Origin: Austropuccinia psidii
Taxonomy: Eukaryota; Basidiomycota; Pucciniomycetes; Pucciniales; Sphaerophragmiaceae
Direction of reading: 5' to 3'
DNA length: 64,000 nt
NCBI GenBank assembly: GCA_023105745.1
Contig: JALGQZ010000009.1
Location: 10,836,564 to 10,900,563, forward strand
This document shows positions 36,449 to 48,305 of the stretch, piece after piece. Under the pieces are notes generated by a model that made no database searches, was not told where the DNA came from, and worked only from the letters and a program-made list of their open reading frames with translations. The translations under genes were made by a program, and so were the position numbers. Positions within the stretch are counted from its first letter, which is position 1, and each line of letters begins with the position of its first letter.

Positions 36449-38250
36449 TGTGAGCCTTATAGGTATTTTCATATACCCAAAAGACCACAAATAATGAAGC
36501 AAGATACAAATTATAAAGAAAAGAAATTTATTTATATTATGAACAACAAATTTAAAGTATAAATAAAAAATTTACATACAAAAATAAAATTTTAATTATA
36601 ATTTAACATAAAAATTACTTTAAAATTTAAAATTGTGAAAATGTATTTTTACTTGAAAAAATTAAATAAAAATAAATTTTCAACAAAAATATTAAAATTA
36701 AAATGATTTTGGAAAAAGGTTAAATGAGATTTATTATAACTTTGTATCAAATAAATAAACATAAGAAAATTATTTCACATTGGATTCCTCATAAAAATTA
36801 AGGTGGGGTCACCTCCGGGTGAAATTTCTGTATCTCACCTCTAAATAAGTGTAAATTAAGTTTTTAGTATTTTTTGTAAAAGAGTTGAAAATCCTTGAAA
36901 AATCAATTTAATTCACATCAAATATGGTGTTAACCATCAATTTTTGTGTTAAAATTGAGTTGTTGTATGTAGTATGGAATTTATGAGGAATTGAAGTATT
37001 TTCAATTGAAATGTTAAAATGTGCGCATTTATTAAATAAGTGAGCTGTAATTTACATATGAGGTATCAATTAATACAGTTGTGTACTGTAAAAATTCAAT
37101 TGAATTACATATGTAAATTAAAATTATATTAAATGATGAGGAATTGAATAAAAAATGAATTAGAAAGATTAATTTTGGAGGGGGAAAAGGAATCTTGGCT
37201 TCAAAGGAGCCAGACCCCCAAGATTCTTGCTTACAAGTGTTTGATGTCAAACTCCATGCAAAATTGTATCACTTTTGGCCTGGAATTGATTCACAGGGTC
37301 TGTGACTCAATTGATGATGAGGTTTTGATACCCACCAGGGAAGTTTTAACTGTCCCCAAGGGGGTAAAGCTACCCTTCAGTTAAAAAAATCTTATCAAAA
37401 AAAGTTTTAACTGGTTTCTACGTCTCTTACCCACATTCTGACGTTCTTTAGAGGCTTTAAACCAAGTATTAATATAGTAATGGCTGATTTAAGGGTCTAA
37501 AATGGCTAAAACTAGCCCTTTTTTGGTCTAAACAAGGGTTCAATGATTCCAGAATGGGTTTTATGTTGTCAGAGTGTTTTCCAGGACTGACAAGAGTAAA
37601 TTACACTTTTGGAGTAAGAAAATTGGTGGCTATAAAAGAATGACTTCTTTTCCCCACTTTTCTGTTCATGTTAGAATCTTTTCCTTTTATGATTTGTTTG
37701 AACACTCTTAAAACAATCCATAAAAGATTCCAACCACCACTTTGAAATCATTTTAAGCCTTAAAACGACGTGAAAAATCATTATAATCATTGTTTGTAAC
37801 TCTAATAGTATTTGTACCCTTGAGCCACCCCATAAGTGAATTAAAGCATCTTTCATCACTGTTAGCTTTGTCACTTTGCTTCCAAATTCATTCTGGCCAC
37901 TTTTGGGTGTGTTTTATATTTAAAATTACTTTTAAAGACTTTGTTCTTTAGTTAATTTCTTGCAGTTCTTTGCTCAATTAATTTCAATTGAAATTGCTCT
38001 TGAAGAAATTCCTCTTGTAGCCTTAAATATCTCTTGTTGAGTATTTTTGGATATATTCTTATTGTTAGTAAAACAATATATCTTTATAGTATCATTGTTT
38101 TATACTTATAAAGCTCAAACCCATAAAAGTGGTGTGTTTTCTCTTAAAAATCTTATTTATTAACATCTTTAATCAATTTGACCTTATGCAAATTTTGAGA
38201 ACAAGAAAAGTACTTTATTTTTAATCAAAGGTTCATATCCACACCTTACA
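36449..38250 (+). repeat. LTR of element C (plus strand, complete)
   Basis: 1802 bp, starting TGTGAGCCTTATAGG and ending CCACACCTTACA. It is followed by a primer-binding-like site and by plus-strand gag, so it is a 5' LTR. It is the best-preserved copy of the family also seen at 1-1038 and 21483-23187. The flank GTAAT (36444-36448) is the likely left half of its target duplication. Its other LTR was not found in the window. Confidence 0.88.
37631..37638 (+). promoter_or_regulatory. TATA box in the LTR of element C
   Basis: TATAAAAG in the middle of the LTR, about 620 bp before its end. The corresponding place in copy B reads CTATAAG on its coding strand. It is the probable core promoter. Confidence 0.55.
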
Positions 38251-38268
38251 TTTGGGGGCGCAGCCATG
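38251..38268 (+). promoter_or_regulatory. Primer-binding site of element C
   Basis: TTTGGGGGCGCAGCCATG directly follows the LTR. Like element 1, it has two Ts and then TGGGGGC, but it differs afterwards, so the two families may use different tRNAs with a shared terminal sequence. Confidence 0.65.
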
Positions 38269-38465
38269 ATATTTCATATTTTTTTTACTATTTTTAAATC
38301 TTTTTGCTTATATTGCAAACTTTAAAAACCCAAAAAAATACTTATAAATCAAGAAAATTAATAAAAAATAAAACATTTTCATGTTATAAGTGAGGTTCTT
38401 TTTTTGCATTTATCTTTTGAAAAGACCTTTCTTTACTTAAATAATTGCTTTTTTCATTTATTTTA

Positions 38466-38899
38466 GTGCCTGACAACGTGGTAAGACAAGAAAATATTGA
38501 AAAAGATACAATAGTAACTAGCATTATTCCTGCAATTACTGTTAATTCTGACCATAATAGAGCAATTATTATAACTCAGAATAACCAACCAGAGCCACTT
38601 TCTTATGAATGAATTGGCTTCAACATAAGTAATACCCTTCAAAAGGCAAGGAAATTGTCCAATAGTAAGTTTTTGATGTAAAATTACTATTTTTAAGCTT
38701 TGTAATCATAAAATATGTCTTCAACCAGATCAGGAGCCAGCTATAGCCCCTCAAGAATCTCCCAAAAAGGTAATAGATGTGATTATGGCACAAGCAAATC
38801 AGTTACAGAAGGACAAGGGTCAGTTGATGACTTCCAAACTGATAAATTAAGTAATTCGGAAGCTGATAACACTGTTTTACCTTCAAACAGAGCTGAAAC
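38466..38899 (+). pseudogene. Element C gag, truncated by element 3
   Basis: Two plus-strand pieces: an upstream exon-like open stretch near 38466-38610, and a frame from 38715 starting MSSTRSGASYSPSR, Ser/Gly/Gln-rich and ending SNRAE. The MSSTRSGASY start is familiar to me from gag proteins of this rust. After codon ~61 the sequence changes abruptly into the LTR of element 3. No capsid, protease or pol of element C is in the window. Confidence 0.7.
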
Positions 38900-40873
38900 T
38901 CTGGGAACTCCTCTTGTGTAGTATTAAAATAAGGCAGTACCTGGAGGGGGAAATCACAGGTAACTAGTTTTGAATTTCTAATAACTCCTGTAACCAAGGG
39001 TGTGAAGGGTGTATTGCCTTCCCCTCTTAAAATACTGAAAAAAATCTTCATTGGAGCTCACAAACCAAACTAAAATTAGTAAGTGGCTTTTCAACTTCAG
39101 GAGAGAAACCTCAGCAGTCTCAGATCAGACCTCTTAGATAAATAATATTAAAAACAATGTTAGTGATTTTGGTCAATTTTCATATTTTTTTAATGAAATA
39201 CTTGTCTGTATAATTTTCTTTTTTAGTGAAACTGGGATGAGTGGTTTCTTCTTGGTGATAAAAGTTTGGTAAGATGAGTTATTTAAGATGTTTAAAAAAA
39301 TTTATGGGTGTTGATAAAGGTAATTTTGTTAAGGTATAGTTATAATAGAGTAAAATAATTTAAAGGTTTGTTATTCTTTTTAAGAGTTTTTGATAATAAG
39401 ATGAAATTGTATTTGTTAAATTTAAGAGGTAAGATCCTTTGATATTGGATTCTTAAAGGGGTAAGTTATTTCTAAGTCTTAATAAATGGTGTTAATTTTA
39501 CTGGATAAAATATTTTAATAGAGTAGTAACCTTAATCTTGAGGACTGGATAATTTTTATTTTTATTTTAATAATAATAAGATTCCACTGAGCTTAGCTAC
39601 TGGGTAATCTTCAACACTATACTTCCACTGAGCTTAGCTAATGGGCAAGTAGATTTACTATGATATACTGGACTACCTCCCAGGTGAGGGATGAATTATT
39701 CCTATGCCTCTGATGTGCAGGGGATATAATGTGCATGGGGGGAATTTGAAAGTTGGGGGGAGAGAGCCCCTCTATTTATACCTTTTTGGAGCCCAGGGGG
39801 CCCTCCATGGGAGCTGTCTTTTCCACTTTAGTTCCTCTTGATTTCATCATGTGACTCTGTTTTTGGTGAGGACCTTTCTTGCAAGGGTCAGGTGATTTAA
39901 GGTTTGGTGATAATTTTTTCTCTGCACAGCCTCCATTCATCACATGATGGTCTTTTGGTGAAATAATTATGATGTGATATTCTTGGATTTTCCTTGCATG
40001 CATGAGGTGATTTCATTTTGGCTGAGGATTTTTCTTGTGCACAGCCTTTTTTCTGTCACATGATATTCTTTTGGTGGGTGTAGTATCACATGATGAATTT
40101 GTATTTCCTTTGCATATGTCATTTTTTTAGGCTTGGTAGAAGTGGCTGTTTAATTTATGCAGGTGTCATGGTTGTTCTCTTCTTCTTGAGCTCTAAAATG
40201 AGGTCAGGTGATAATTTCTTGCACTGATGAATTTACTTTTTTGTATGAGATGATGTGATTTTTAGTTTGACACAGGGTGTGAGTAGTCATGTTGTTGAGA
40301 TTTAAATCAAAGTGTGTACTGCATGCAGCCTGTTGTAACTAGCTTTGATTTGCATGAGGTTACTATTGGTGTAAATAATTCTGATTCTGTTTTAAGGTTT
40401 CAAGTGGGGTTACTGTGGATACAAGATAAGGTACTCCAGCGGCTGTGTTGTAATTGACTTTCAGGAATTCCATGGGGTTGAGCTTTGCATCATGTGACTT
40501 TCTATGTTTAATGTAGGATGGCTGTGTAACTAATGCATGTGTCATTTTCATGCTGTAAGAGTCCTGTGGCTATAAGGGGGTGTAAAGCTGGGTGGGTGTG
40601 TAATTGAAAGGGTGGTACCTTATTTGTTGTAACTAGTTTTCTATATGTAACTTGATTTTTACATATGCATAATGAAATTGAATAGTTTAGCTAAACACAT
40701 ACACTTCCCTTTGGTGCCTGTGCCATGGTTTTATGAATACATCCAGCTTCTTGTTGTAAAATTGACCTTTTGGTGTAAGATTTGAGTGTGAGTCTGCCTG
40801 TAGGCTTGACTTACTGCTGTTATGGGGTACTATGAGCTTAAGCCTGGTGAAAAGAATGGTATGGAATACCACA
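38900..40873 (-). repeat. 3' LTR of element 3
   Basis: The minus strand starts TGTGGTATTCCATACC at 40873, immediately after the purine tract AGAGGGGGA, and ends GAGTTCCCAGA at 38900. The terminal TG/CA is damaged at the low end (TC instead of TG on plus). Its last ~75 bases match those of 46175 onward. The middle is much less similar, with only the TATA region and a GGGCCC-rich block clearly corresponding. Confidence 0.7.
39773..39780 (-). promoter_or_regulatory. TATA box in the 3' LTR of element 3
   Basis: TATAAATAGAGGGG on the minus strand, next to a GGGCCC-rich block. A counterpart, GCTATAAATC, is at 47422-47428 next to CCACGG in the other LTR-like region. Confidence 0.5.
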
Positions 40874-41640
40874 TCCCCCTCTACATTTAATGCTGTCCCC
40901 AGCATTCCAGGTGAGAGCTCCATTTTATTCATCTGATTCTGTGATCTCCTCAAATACCTCTTCCTCATTTCTTGATCCATCCTCTTCACTTTGTTTTCTT
41001 CTGTGTTTATCAACTTTCCTCTTGGGTAGAACCTCTTGACTTGAGATTCTGCAAATCTTGCTAATTCTGCTCCATCCAGCTCCTTAAGTCCATATGGTCC
41101 ATTGTTTATTTGTCTTATTACTCTGTAGGGTCCATTAGATTTGTTTTTGAAAAGTAGCCCCCAATTAGTTTTCATTGCTCTGTTGTAAACCAGGACTAAA
41201 TCTCCTGGCTTAAGTGGTGATCTTGGTTGGTGTGCCATTCTTTTATCCCAATATTTCATTGAGTCCTCCCTTGATTTTCTGAGTTTTTCTGCTGCTTTCC
41301 TTCCCATTTCTTTTTTTCCTTCTAATTGCTTAGCTCTGGCTTCCAATAATTCCTCAGTTGTGGATATTTTGTGCCATTCTACTGCTAAAAATGTTTTTGT
41401 TTCAATGTCAACTGGTAATACTGGTAGTTTTCCAAATTGGAGTTCATATGGTGAGAAACCAGTTGATCATTTAGTGGAAATTCTGTCAGCCAATGTAACT
41501 AGTGGTAGATATTTTTTCCATTTTCCTCAATTTTCCCCACACATATTGACTAGTGCATCTTTGAGTTGTTTATGGCCCCTTTCCACCATTCCTTGAGACT
41601 CTGGGTAATAGGGTGTGGTGACTCTTATCCTTGATCCTGA
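40687..41640 (-). pseudogene. Element 3 integrase, C-terminal half
   Basis: The minus strand encodes a region with GMVERGHKQLKDAL (the Glu of the DDE set), then, after two stops, a 219-codon open piece with KPGDLVLVYNRAMK and GPYRVIRQINNGPYGLKELD. These are the usual DNA-binding tail of this gypsy clade. The protein runs through the purine tract and into the LTR before stopping. Confidence 0.82.
40874..40884 (-). promoter_or_regulatory. Polypurine tract of element 3
   Basis: AGAGGGGGA on the minus strand directly abuts the TGTGG start of the LTR. Confidence 0.7.
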
Positions 41641-41643
41641 CTT

Positions 41644-42519
41644 CTATACTGCATCTTTCAATTCTTTCCCAATCTCTGGCCCTCCATCAACAGTTAGTTC
41701 TTTTGGTGAGGCATACCTGCATATCCATTCTGAAGTGAACCATTCTGCAACCACTTTTGCTGTTAATTTGACTAGTCCGACTGTTTCTGGACATTCTGAA
41801 AATTCATCTCTGGCCACAGACATATACTTCAATCTTTTAGATTTGATATAGACTGCATCCATACTGACCCTCTCAAAGATTGTTGATGTTGCTGTAGATT
41901 TTCCTTGTTCCCTTTGTAAGTTTTGACTTCTCTTTTGACAGGCCGGGCAAGATTGAACCCATTTCTCGACTAATTTCTTCATTCCTTCCGAACAAAATCT
42001 TGCTTTAATTCTTTTGTAAGTTTCATTTTCCCCTCTGTGGCCCATGTCTTCATGAAGTGACTTTAAAATGTAGTTTTGAACTGCTTGACCTGATATCACC
42101 AATTGAGGGTTTGGGTTATTTCTTTGTTTGAGTTGGCCATCTTCCAAGAAAAAGTTGGATGACCTTCTTTTTATACTTCTAAATTCTTCATCTTTACTTG
42201 ATTGTGGTTTTTTTATTGTATTTAAGTACTCTTGAATTCTCTTCCAAAATCCTTCTTGTTTGGTTGGTACTTGTATTCCTGAAAAATTGAGTGAATTTAC
42301 ATTCTTAGCCCCAAATCCAGGGTGTGTCTTGATCCAATCTTCTTCTTCAAATCCTGGTGCATCTTCATCTTCTTCTTTTGAGTTTTTTGATCTTCTGAAT
42401 AGCCCATCTGGCATAGTGAAAGTTTTCCCTGGGTTGTGTACAAAATCAAAGGAAAATAGCTGAATGAAAGCCACCCATCTTGTCATGGGGGCATTGGGTA
42501 AGCAAGGGGTGTTGATCAT
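41644..42519 (-). pseudogene. Element 3 RNase H end and integrase N-terminal half
   Basis: A 291-codon open piece. It begins with the end of RNase H (RWVAFIQLFSFDFVHNPGK, then MPDGLFRR). An acidic linker follows, then the zinc-binding region (LHEDMGHRGENETYKRI, CPACQKR) near residues 165-205, then the integrase core with MDAVYI and VDGGPE as the first two acidic residues. The third is in the next fragment. It is broken at 41644 by a stop. Confidence 0.87.
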
Positions 42520-43145
42520 TTAAATCAAGGCCTTGGAGTCAACCTGTAATTCAACATGTTATCCTCAAAGTATTGTTTGACGCTTCTTGAGAATCCTTTC
42601 AGCTCCACAGAGTTCTAACTTTGGCTGTGAGTATTTTGATTCCAATTTTGAAAAAGTTATTGATTCATATAATACTGGTATGTCTTTTCCTTTTTTATCT
42701 TCTTGAGCAATTACTTCTTCTGCAGAAATGTAGCTGGAATCTACTGCTAGCTTAATTTTTCCTTCTCCTTTGTCATAATCCAATTTTTTGAGGGTTATTT
42801 CTTCTCCAACTAGTCTTCTGAGCTTATGGAAAGCTTCTTCACATTTATGATCCCAGTACCAGTCAACATCTTCTCTGGTGAGCCTTCTGAGTGGTTATTC
42901 AACTTGTGAGAATTTTTCAATGAACATCCTTACATATGCACAAAGTTCAAGAAATCCCCTTATTTCCTTCTTGTTAAGAGGTGTTGGCCAATTTTGAATT
43001 TTGTTTATCTTTTGTTTTGAAATCATTCTTCATTTAAATGATAAAACATGCCCTACTATGTCCAAAGCTGGAACACAGCATGCAAACCTTGATACTGAGA
43101 TAGTAAGTCCTGCTTCTTCAATTCTGATTAGAACTCTTTCTAAGG
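42520..43145 (-). pseudogene. Element 3 RNase H core and RT connection
   Basis: Contains KLAVDSSYISAEEVIAQ and SKYSQPKLELCGA, typical of the RNase H domain of this clade, in a 72-codon open piece (42565-42783). Upstream, the RT connection (KEIRGFLELCAYVRMFIEKF) is readable in a frame with stops. Confidence 0.75.
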
Positions 43146-44054
43146 TTATGGCATATTCCCATATAAATCTTCTGATTGAGGGGTTTTCTGGTAGTGTTTC
43201 TTGGTTGTAAAGTGATCTTGGTCCTTTTTTTCCTTCATCATCAATAAAATTTCTATACTTTCTGGTATTTCTTCTTGAAGTATCCAGGTCATTTGGGCTT
43301 GGTATACTGCCACTGAGTTGGTGCCTCCTTGGGGTATTCTTGTGAGTTGCATCCTTCCAAGGGGTGTTTCAAAAGTGGTGAGGGGTCTTGTAGTGACATC
43401 TAATTCTCTTTCATCATATCCTGCCATGATGCCTCCTTGTCCATAACATGCTCTTCCTGCAGATGCATCTACAAATTCTTCAATGTGAGGTGGTAAGCCA
43501 GCATCCTTGATGGTGACTTTGTTGAGTTCTTGAAGGGCATGTACAATTCTGAGTTTCTGATTTGATTTAGCCACACAAAAGATTGGGCTTGTGTAGCTTG
43601 AGGTGGATTGCTCATAGAGCCCAGTCCTGATTCTTTCTCTGATTCATTCACTAAACTGAGGTAAAATTGATTTGGGAAGGGGAATTGGTTTCTTCTGCCA
43701 AGGTTCATGAGGTATTACTGGTATCTTGTATGGTTTTTGATATGAGTGTTTGAGTAATCCTCTTTCTTCTTCACAGAAGGCTATTGATTTTTCCCTTAAG
43801 GTAATAAAATTTTTGAGTAAATTGATTTCTTCATTTGATAACAATCCCGGTGGGCCAAAATTGACTGCTTGCAGTCTTTCATGGGTGACCTTGAAGGTTT
43901 CTTGAAATATAGGTGGGTTTGGTGATGAGGGTGTTTCATAAGGATCTCTTCCCAAAGGTGGGTTAAGATCTTGAGGCATTGGCCCATTGACTGGTCTCAC
44001 CTTCTTCAGGACTGATTTATATTTGGCTGCCAAAATTTGGTGATCCATATTCAA
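43146..44054 (-). pseudogene. Element 3 protease-RT linker and reverse transcriptase
   Basis: The upper part (43644-44054) starts in a YKSVLKKVRPVNGPMP region and includes LLKNFITLREKSIAFCEEER, which precedes RT in this clade. The lower part (43146-43574) has LRIVHALQELNKVTIKDAG, ACYGQGGIMAGYDER, TTFETPLGRMQLTRIPQG and TNSVAVYQAQMTWILQ. The catalytic box is FIDD in the corrected reading (IDD codons at 43238-43246), but one T is missing just before it, so the frame runs off into LLMMKEKK. The clade is clearly different from elements 1 and 2. Confidence 0.87.
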
Positions 44055-45439
44055 TTAATGATTTTTAATTCTCTTTTTTAAAGAATTTGCTAGTTTCCTG
44101 AAGCTTTGAGGTCTTCACAATTCTTCTTTCTTCTTTCTTCCATAAAAAGTGTAGTTTAAGGTCATACAGGACCTACAACTAGGTGTGTAACCCCTGTATG
44201 TTAGGTATACAAGTCCTGCAGTTTAAGCCATGCAAAGACCTCCTGGCCTATTCCAAGGGCTTATCTTGATTCTAGAGCTCCTTTGGGCTTGATTTTGGAT
44301 TCAACTTGACTCTTTTTATACTCTTCAATCTTCATGATTCCCATTTTCTGAAAAATTATTCTGCTTGTTTTATTTCTTTATGAGGAATTTCATTGTCTTA
44401 ATTGATGGCTTGGGACTTCACTTTGTTCATTGGTGCCAATTTGATAATGATAAACACCCATGAAACCCCTTGTTCCTGTTACACAAAGGGAGCAGTTTGT
44501 TGTCAAGCTAAGGACAAAAGTGGTCCTTCAGCACTTCTCCTGACTAGAAAAATCCCCTCCAGCTTCTTGGCTGTTATTTTTTATAAGTTTCCCTGCCCAA
44601 GTCTACAGGGGAAGCAGTTTAGTGTCATGCTGAGGACCTCTTGTGTCTTCAAGCTTCTTTAAAATCCCAAGGCCATATTGAGTTGAGTGTTTTATATCAT
44701 ATTGTTGGCCCATTGTGTTGAGTGAGTCCTGAGTCAATAATTAATCCAGTTAGTCATCCTTCAGTCAATAAATCCTGGCCAGTGATTCTTGAATTCCAAA
44801 TGTGTTTCAATCCAGAATCAAAGAAATTTCTAAGGTCAGGTGTTGTCCAAAGGTCCATCCATAAGGAACTCCTGCTTTTATTTATAAATAATATTCTTTA
44901 TTTTCAGTATTGTGATAATTTTTATGTGATATAATCTTTGCAAATTATATTGATATTTATTCAAAAGAATTTACTTCCTTTAGTTCTTCTGTATACCTGA
45001 AGTATTCCTGTTATAAAAAATAAAATGAAAAATTGAAAAATTATAATAATAATATAATTTAAAATTGATTTTAATACTTATTGATTTATTTTATTTTTGT
45101 TTTCTAATAATATTCTTTTCGATAAGGGCCCCCCTCTCCATTTCAAAATCTTGGGTTGGTATTCAAACTTTGAAGAGGACATGTTCTCATTCCCTCAAAA
45201 CTTCCACTATAAGGGATAGTGTAAGAAATAAGTTTACCCACCCCTTATTTTTTATAGTGATTTTAATGAGAATAAATAATAATACCGTAAATTCACATAA
45301 TTTCTTTTTGAAATTGTACTAAATGGTAGTTTCTTGTTTGATTTTAAGTATAAAATAACCTAAAAATTGATATATATGAGTAAAAATCCCATTTCAAAAG
45401 AAATGATCCTGAATCACAATCAAGATCATGGAACTGTTT
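44055..45439. other. Spacer inside element 3, no recognisable gag
   Basis: Where capsid, zinc knuckle and protease would be expected, I see only unrecognised sequence. It contains a ~121-bp direct repeat: GAGCAGTTTGTTGTCAAGC near 44490 and GAAGCAGTTTAGTGTCATGC near 44611, each followed by TRAGGAC. Either the gag has decayed beyond recognition or this is foreign sequence. Confidence 0.5.
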
Positions 45440-45807
45440 GGTTACAGGTGGTAATTTGTGCCAATCAGTAAAAATTGGTGCTCTCTCCTTGGGGTATTTG
45501 CTGGTCTTGACTTGGTTTCTGGAGTAGATGTTGCTCTAGGTCCAGGTGTTGGTGATATTGGTGATTCTTCAGGTCTAACATGTCTAGGTAAACTGGGTTC
45601 ACTGGGACTAGCTCCAGGTGTGAATGAGGTTGATTATCTTCTCTTTCCTTTCTTTTTTCCTTGAGTTAATAATAGTTCTTGCATTTGTTACATAAGAGTT
45701 TGAGCTTGCTCAGCTTGATCTTCTTCTTCAGTTTCCTCAGCAAACTGTTCTTCCCCAGTACCCTCAGGTGGTAATGGTGGTAAATTTGAAGTGGATTGTT
45801 GATCCAT
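45440..45807 (-). pseudogene. Element 3 gag, N-terminal part
   Basis: The minus strand from the ATG at 45807 encodes MDQQSTSNLPPLPPEG and an acidic Glu/Gln stretch. After a stop it continues with a GKKKGKRR patch and a Pro/Ser/Thr-rich region (SFTPGASPSEPSLPRH, then ISPTPGP). This composition is usual for the disordered start of gag. It lies 370 bp inside the LTR end, as expected. Confidence 0.6.
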
Positions 45808-46154
45808 TTCTACCTTATAGTATTTCCTCCTAGCTCCTTTGATTTATTTATTCCTTTTCTTGATTCTTGAATGAGATTGAAGAGCTTCCTTATCTTCTCC
45901 TTTTCCTTTTCTTCTGTTCTTGGTGTTGGGATAAGATCACTATATTCTACTTGAGATTCTTGTGCTGATGGTGTTGAGTTTTTAAGTGGATGATAATAAT
46001 GATATGAGGATGATGATGATTGATGAGATGATAATGAATTATGATATGATGATTTTTGATTGGTTGATTCCAGTTTTTAAAAGATATTTATTTTGTTAAT
46101 TTTATTGGTTTGAGATCAAGCTGAAGAGATGCTAAGGGTATTCCTATCTGACAT

Positions 46155-46174
46155 GCCACTGTTGGGACACCAGA
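46155..46174 (-). promoter_or_regulatory. Primer-binding site of element 3
   Basis: The minus strand after the LTR end reads TC, then TGGTGTCCCAACAGTGGC. TGG starting two bases inside the LTR fits tRNA priming, and the sequence differs from the sites of elements 1 and C. Confidence 0.65.
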
Positions 46175-47543
46175 TGTGGGAACTCCTCTGCGTGTGGGAT
46201 AAAATGAGGTAGTACCTGGAAGGGGAAATTACAAGAAAACAATTTTGAATTTCTGTTTGGGACTTGTAAGCCTTGCTCTGCTTGTGTGCTAGAATAATCT
46301 AGACTTCCCTTCCTAATATGCTAAGTTATCTTTACTGAGTTCACCAAATCAATTTTATTATTGATAGTAGCTTGATCAGAAAATATTAGACTAAATAATC
46401 TCTAATCAGACTGTGCTCTACTCAAAACAATGGTTATTTAAAGCCTTAACAAATAAATTCTTTTTAAAACTTTCAGCAGGCTGAGTGGATTGCAACAAAC
46501 ACTTGTATAACAATATATGGACTAATATAATAGGTAAAATAAATAAATAACAGTAAAAACTATTTGTAACACAAAAGAAACAAAATCTTCTTTCTTTATA
46601 GTTCTTGAGTGAATATAGAGACTAATAGCTAGGATAACAGCAATCTTCAATTCTCTGAAATAATAAACTTGAAAAGGATAGAAAATATACTTCAAGCCCT
46701 TTGTGATGTGATGGTTAGGCTACTAATCTAATAATTGTTAATAATTTAGTATAATATGGGTAGTTTAATGTTATCTTTTGTGTTGTGATGTAATAATAGA
46801 TTATATGATCTCTTCTGTTTTTTTGATAATAATACTAGCTAATTGCTATAGGTTCAATATTAATCTCAACTAAACACTAAAGTATTTTAAATTTGATTTA
46901 GTTCCTTGATGAGAATTGACTAGGGATTACCCAATAAATACAAATCCACTTTTATTTTAAAAGTAGTAAAATTACTTTGGTTGTGTAGGTTTTGTTTTAA
47001 AACAAGCAAAATGACTCTCTTTGAGGAAGTTTACAACAAAAACTAGCCCAAAACTAAGTATAATGGTTAGGTTTCATTTTAAAGCCTACAAAATTACTTT
47101 GGTTTGATGGTTTTATTTTAAAACTCTCTAAAAATTACTTTTGAGGATTTAAACACTAAACTCCAGAGATGCCTTGCTCATGAGCTTCAAGCTTTAAGAT
47201 CCTAATTAAACAAGGCATTAGTCTACCTGCTAGTAAGGGATGAATTAAAGTCTTTTCACACTATTGGTTCTCTTGATCTATGTCAACAACGAACCTCAGT
47301 TACTAGGCTTAATTTATCAAGTAAATTTCTAGTATACCTCCTAGAAGAGGGATCAGAAAAAATAAATTCAATTTACAATTTCTAGATGGGGAAAAGGGAA
47401 AAAGTGGGAGAGAAGGCCTTGATTTATAGCCGTGGGGCCCTTCATAGGAGTGCAAAAAAGAGGGCACTTAGAAATCTTCAGCCTCTGGTGGCTGTGTAAA
47501 GCTATGTAAACTTTAATTTTGGATTTTCAGGGGCAGCATGTTG

Positions 47544-47631
47544 TGACGTGACACAAGTCTAGATGTCTGACCAATCAGATTGCTTCACTTGACTTTTCAT
47601 AATGACGTGATGTGTTTCTGACCAATCAGAT
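47544..47631. promoter_or_regulatory. Two-fold repeat of TGACGTGA and CCAAT motifs in the LTR
   Basis: TGACGTGA at 47544-47551 and 47603-47610, and TCTGACCAATCAGAT at 47566-47580 and 47617-47631. The duplicated pair of motifs upstream of the minus-strand TATA box at 47422 resembles a tandem enhancer. Confidence 0.5.
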
Positions 47632-47884
47632 CAATTCATTCTTCTCTCACCTATTCACATGGCGTGTTTGTGATATGTGGCTGTGAAATACAGTCATTCC
47701 TTAATTTCTGGCCCTGGAACCCTTATCTCCATGTATTACTCAATTGATTACTAATCTGTCAGCTGATTTTACTGGATTATAGCTTTTGGGCCTTTGAGGG
47801 CTGACTTGTGGGTTAGGTTTCACCTCTTTATGAAAATTCACATAGGACTGATTACCTGTATTACCTGTATTCTTCCTGAAAAAT

Positions 47885-47965
47885 CCTAATTCTTCTTAAA
47901 TCTTCCCAAATCTTCTTCAAACTTCTTAAAACTTCTTCAAACTTCCTAAAACTGCCTAAAACTTC
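47885..47965 (-). repeat. Short tandem repeat, period ~11 nt
   Basis: On the plus strand, variants of CTTCTTCAAA and CTTCTTAAAA follow each other about seven times. It lies just downstream (minus-strand sense) of the tRNA-like head, so it could be the body or tail of the same SINE-like unit. Confidence 0.65.
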
Positions 47966-48009
47966 CAGAAATTTCATTTTACCAAAATTCCCAATTTTGG
48001 GAATGTTGC

Positions 48010-48069
48010 CACTGTGGCTTGAACCCATGACCTTTCCAGATCTCAGCTTCAGAGACCCTCCTTACCAAC
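48010..48069 (-). repeat. tRNA-like (SINE head) sequence, 3' part with B box
   Basis: Reading minus across the CACTA insertion, bases 57022 to 57007 join 48069 to 48010. The A box TGGCAGAGTTGG fits the consensus, about 38 bases follow, and then B box GGTTCAAGCC (48016-48025). A possible anticodon arm (GTCTC, TGAAGCT, GAGAT) lies between them. The T and acceptor stems are imperfect and position 33 of the loop is not T, so this looks like a tRNA-derived SINE or tRNA relic, not a working tRNA gene. Confidence 0.6.
48067..48069. repeat. Target-site duplication AAC, left copy (CACTA element)
   Basis: AAC directly before CACTG at 48070 and again directly after CAGTG at 57003. Three bases is the usual duplication for CACTA elements. 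Confidence 0.85.
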
Positions 48070-48220
48070 CACTGCTGCAAAATTGCTGACATGAGCAATC
48101 CTACGTCACGCTGACGTAACCACCTGTTGCTGTTGCAACTGTTGTTTGTTAATTTTTCAACTTCGAGAGTCCTTTCACCGCTATGAGTATGTTCCTTTCT
48201 TTTTTTTCTTCTTGATGATT
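48070..48220 (+). repeat. Left terminal inverted repeat of the CACTA element
   Basis: Pairs with 56853-57003. The first ~75 bases differ from the right repeat at five places, each a CG in one repeat and CA or TG in the other. The motif TGACGT or its complement occurs near 48101 (ACGTCA) and 48112 (TGACGT). A third, in a mutated form (TGACAT), is near 48087. Confidence 0.93.
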
Positions 48221-48305
48221 AGAACCATCAGTTTCAAATCGCCGAATTCTTCCACTTCATCCCTTATTTTTTCTACGACTAAAACACCAACCAAAACGTC
48301 GAATC

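Larger units (their letters stand above)
46175..48069 (-). repeat. LTR of element 3 (5' LTR), portion left of the CACTA insertion
   Basis: Ends (minus strand) GAGTTCCCACA next to the primer-binding site. Its last ~75 bases match the 3' LTR at 38900, and its next ~200 bases match the fragment at 16665. It contains the TATA box at 47422-47428, repeated CCAAT/TGACGTGA motifs and, toward 48069, a SINE-like sequence. If the LTR starts with TGTGGTATACC at 57811, it would be ~2.7 kb without the CACTA insertion, longer than its partner. Confidence 0.6.
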
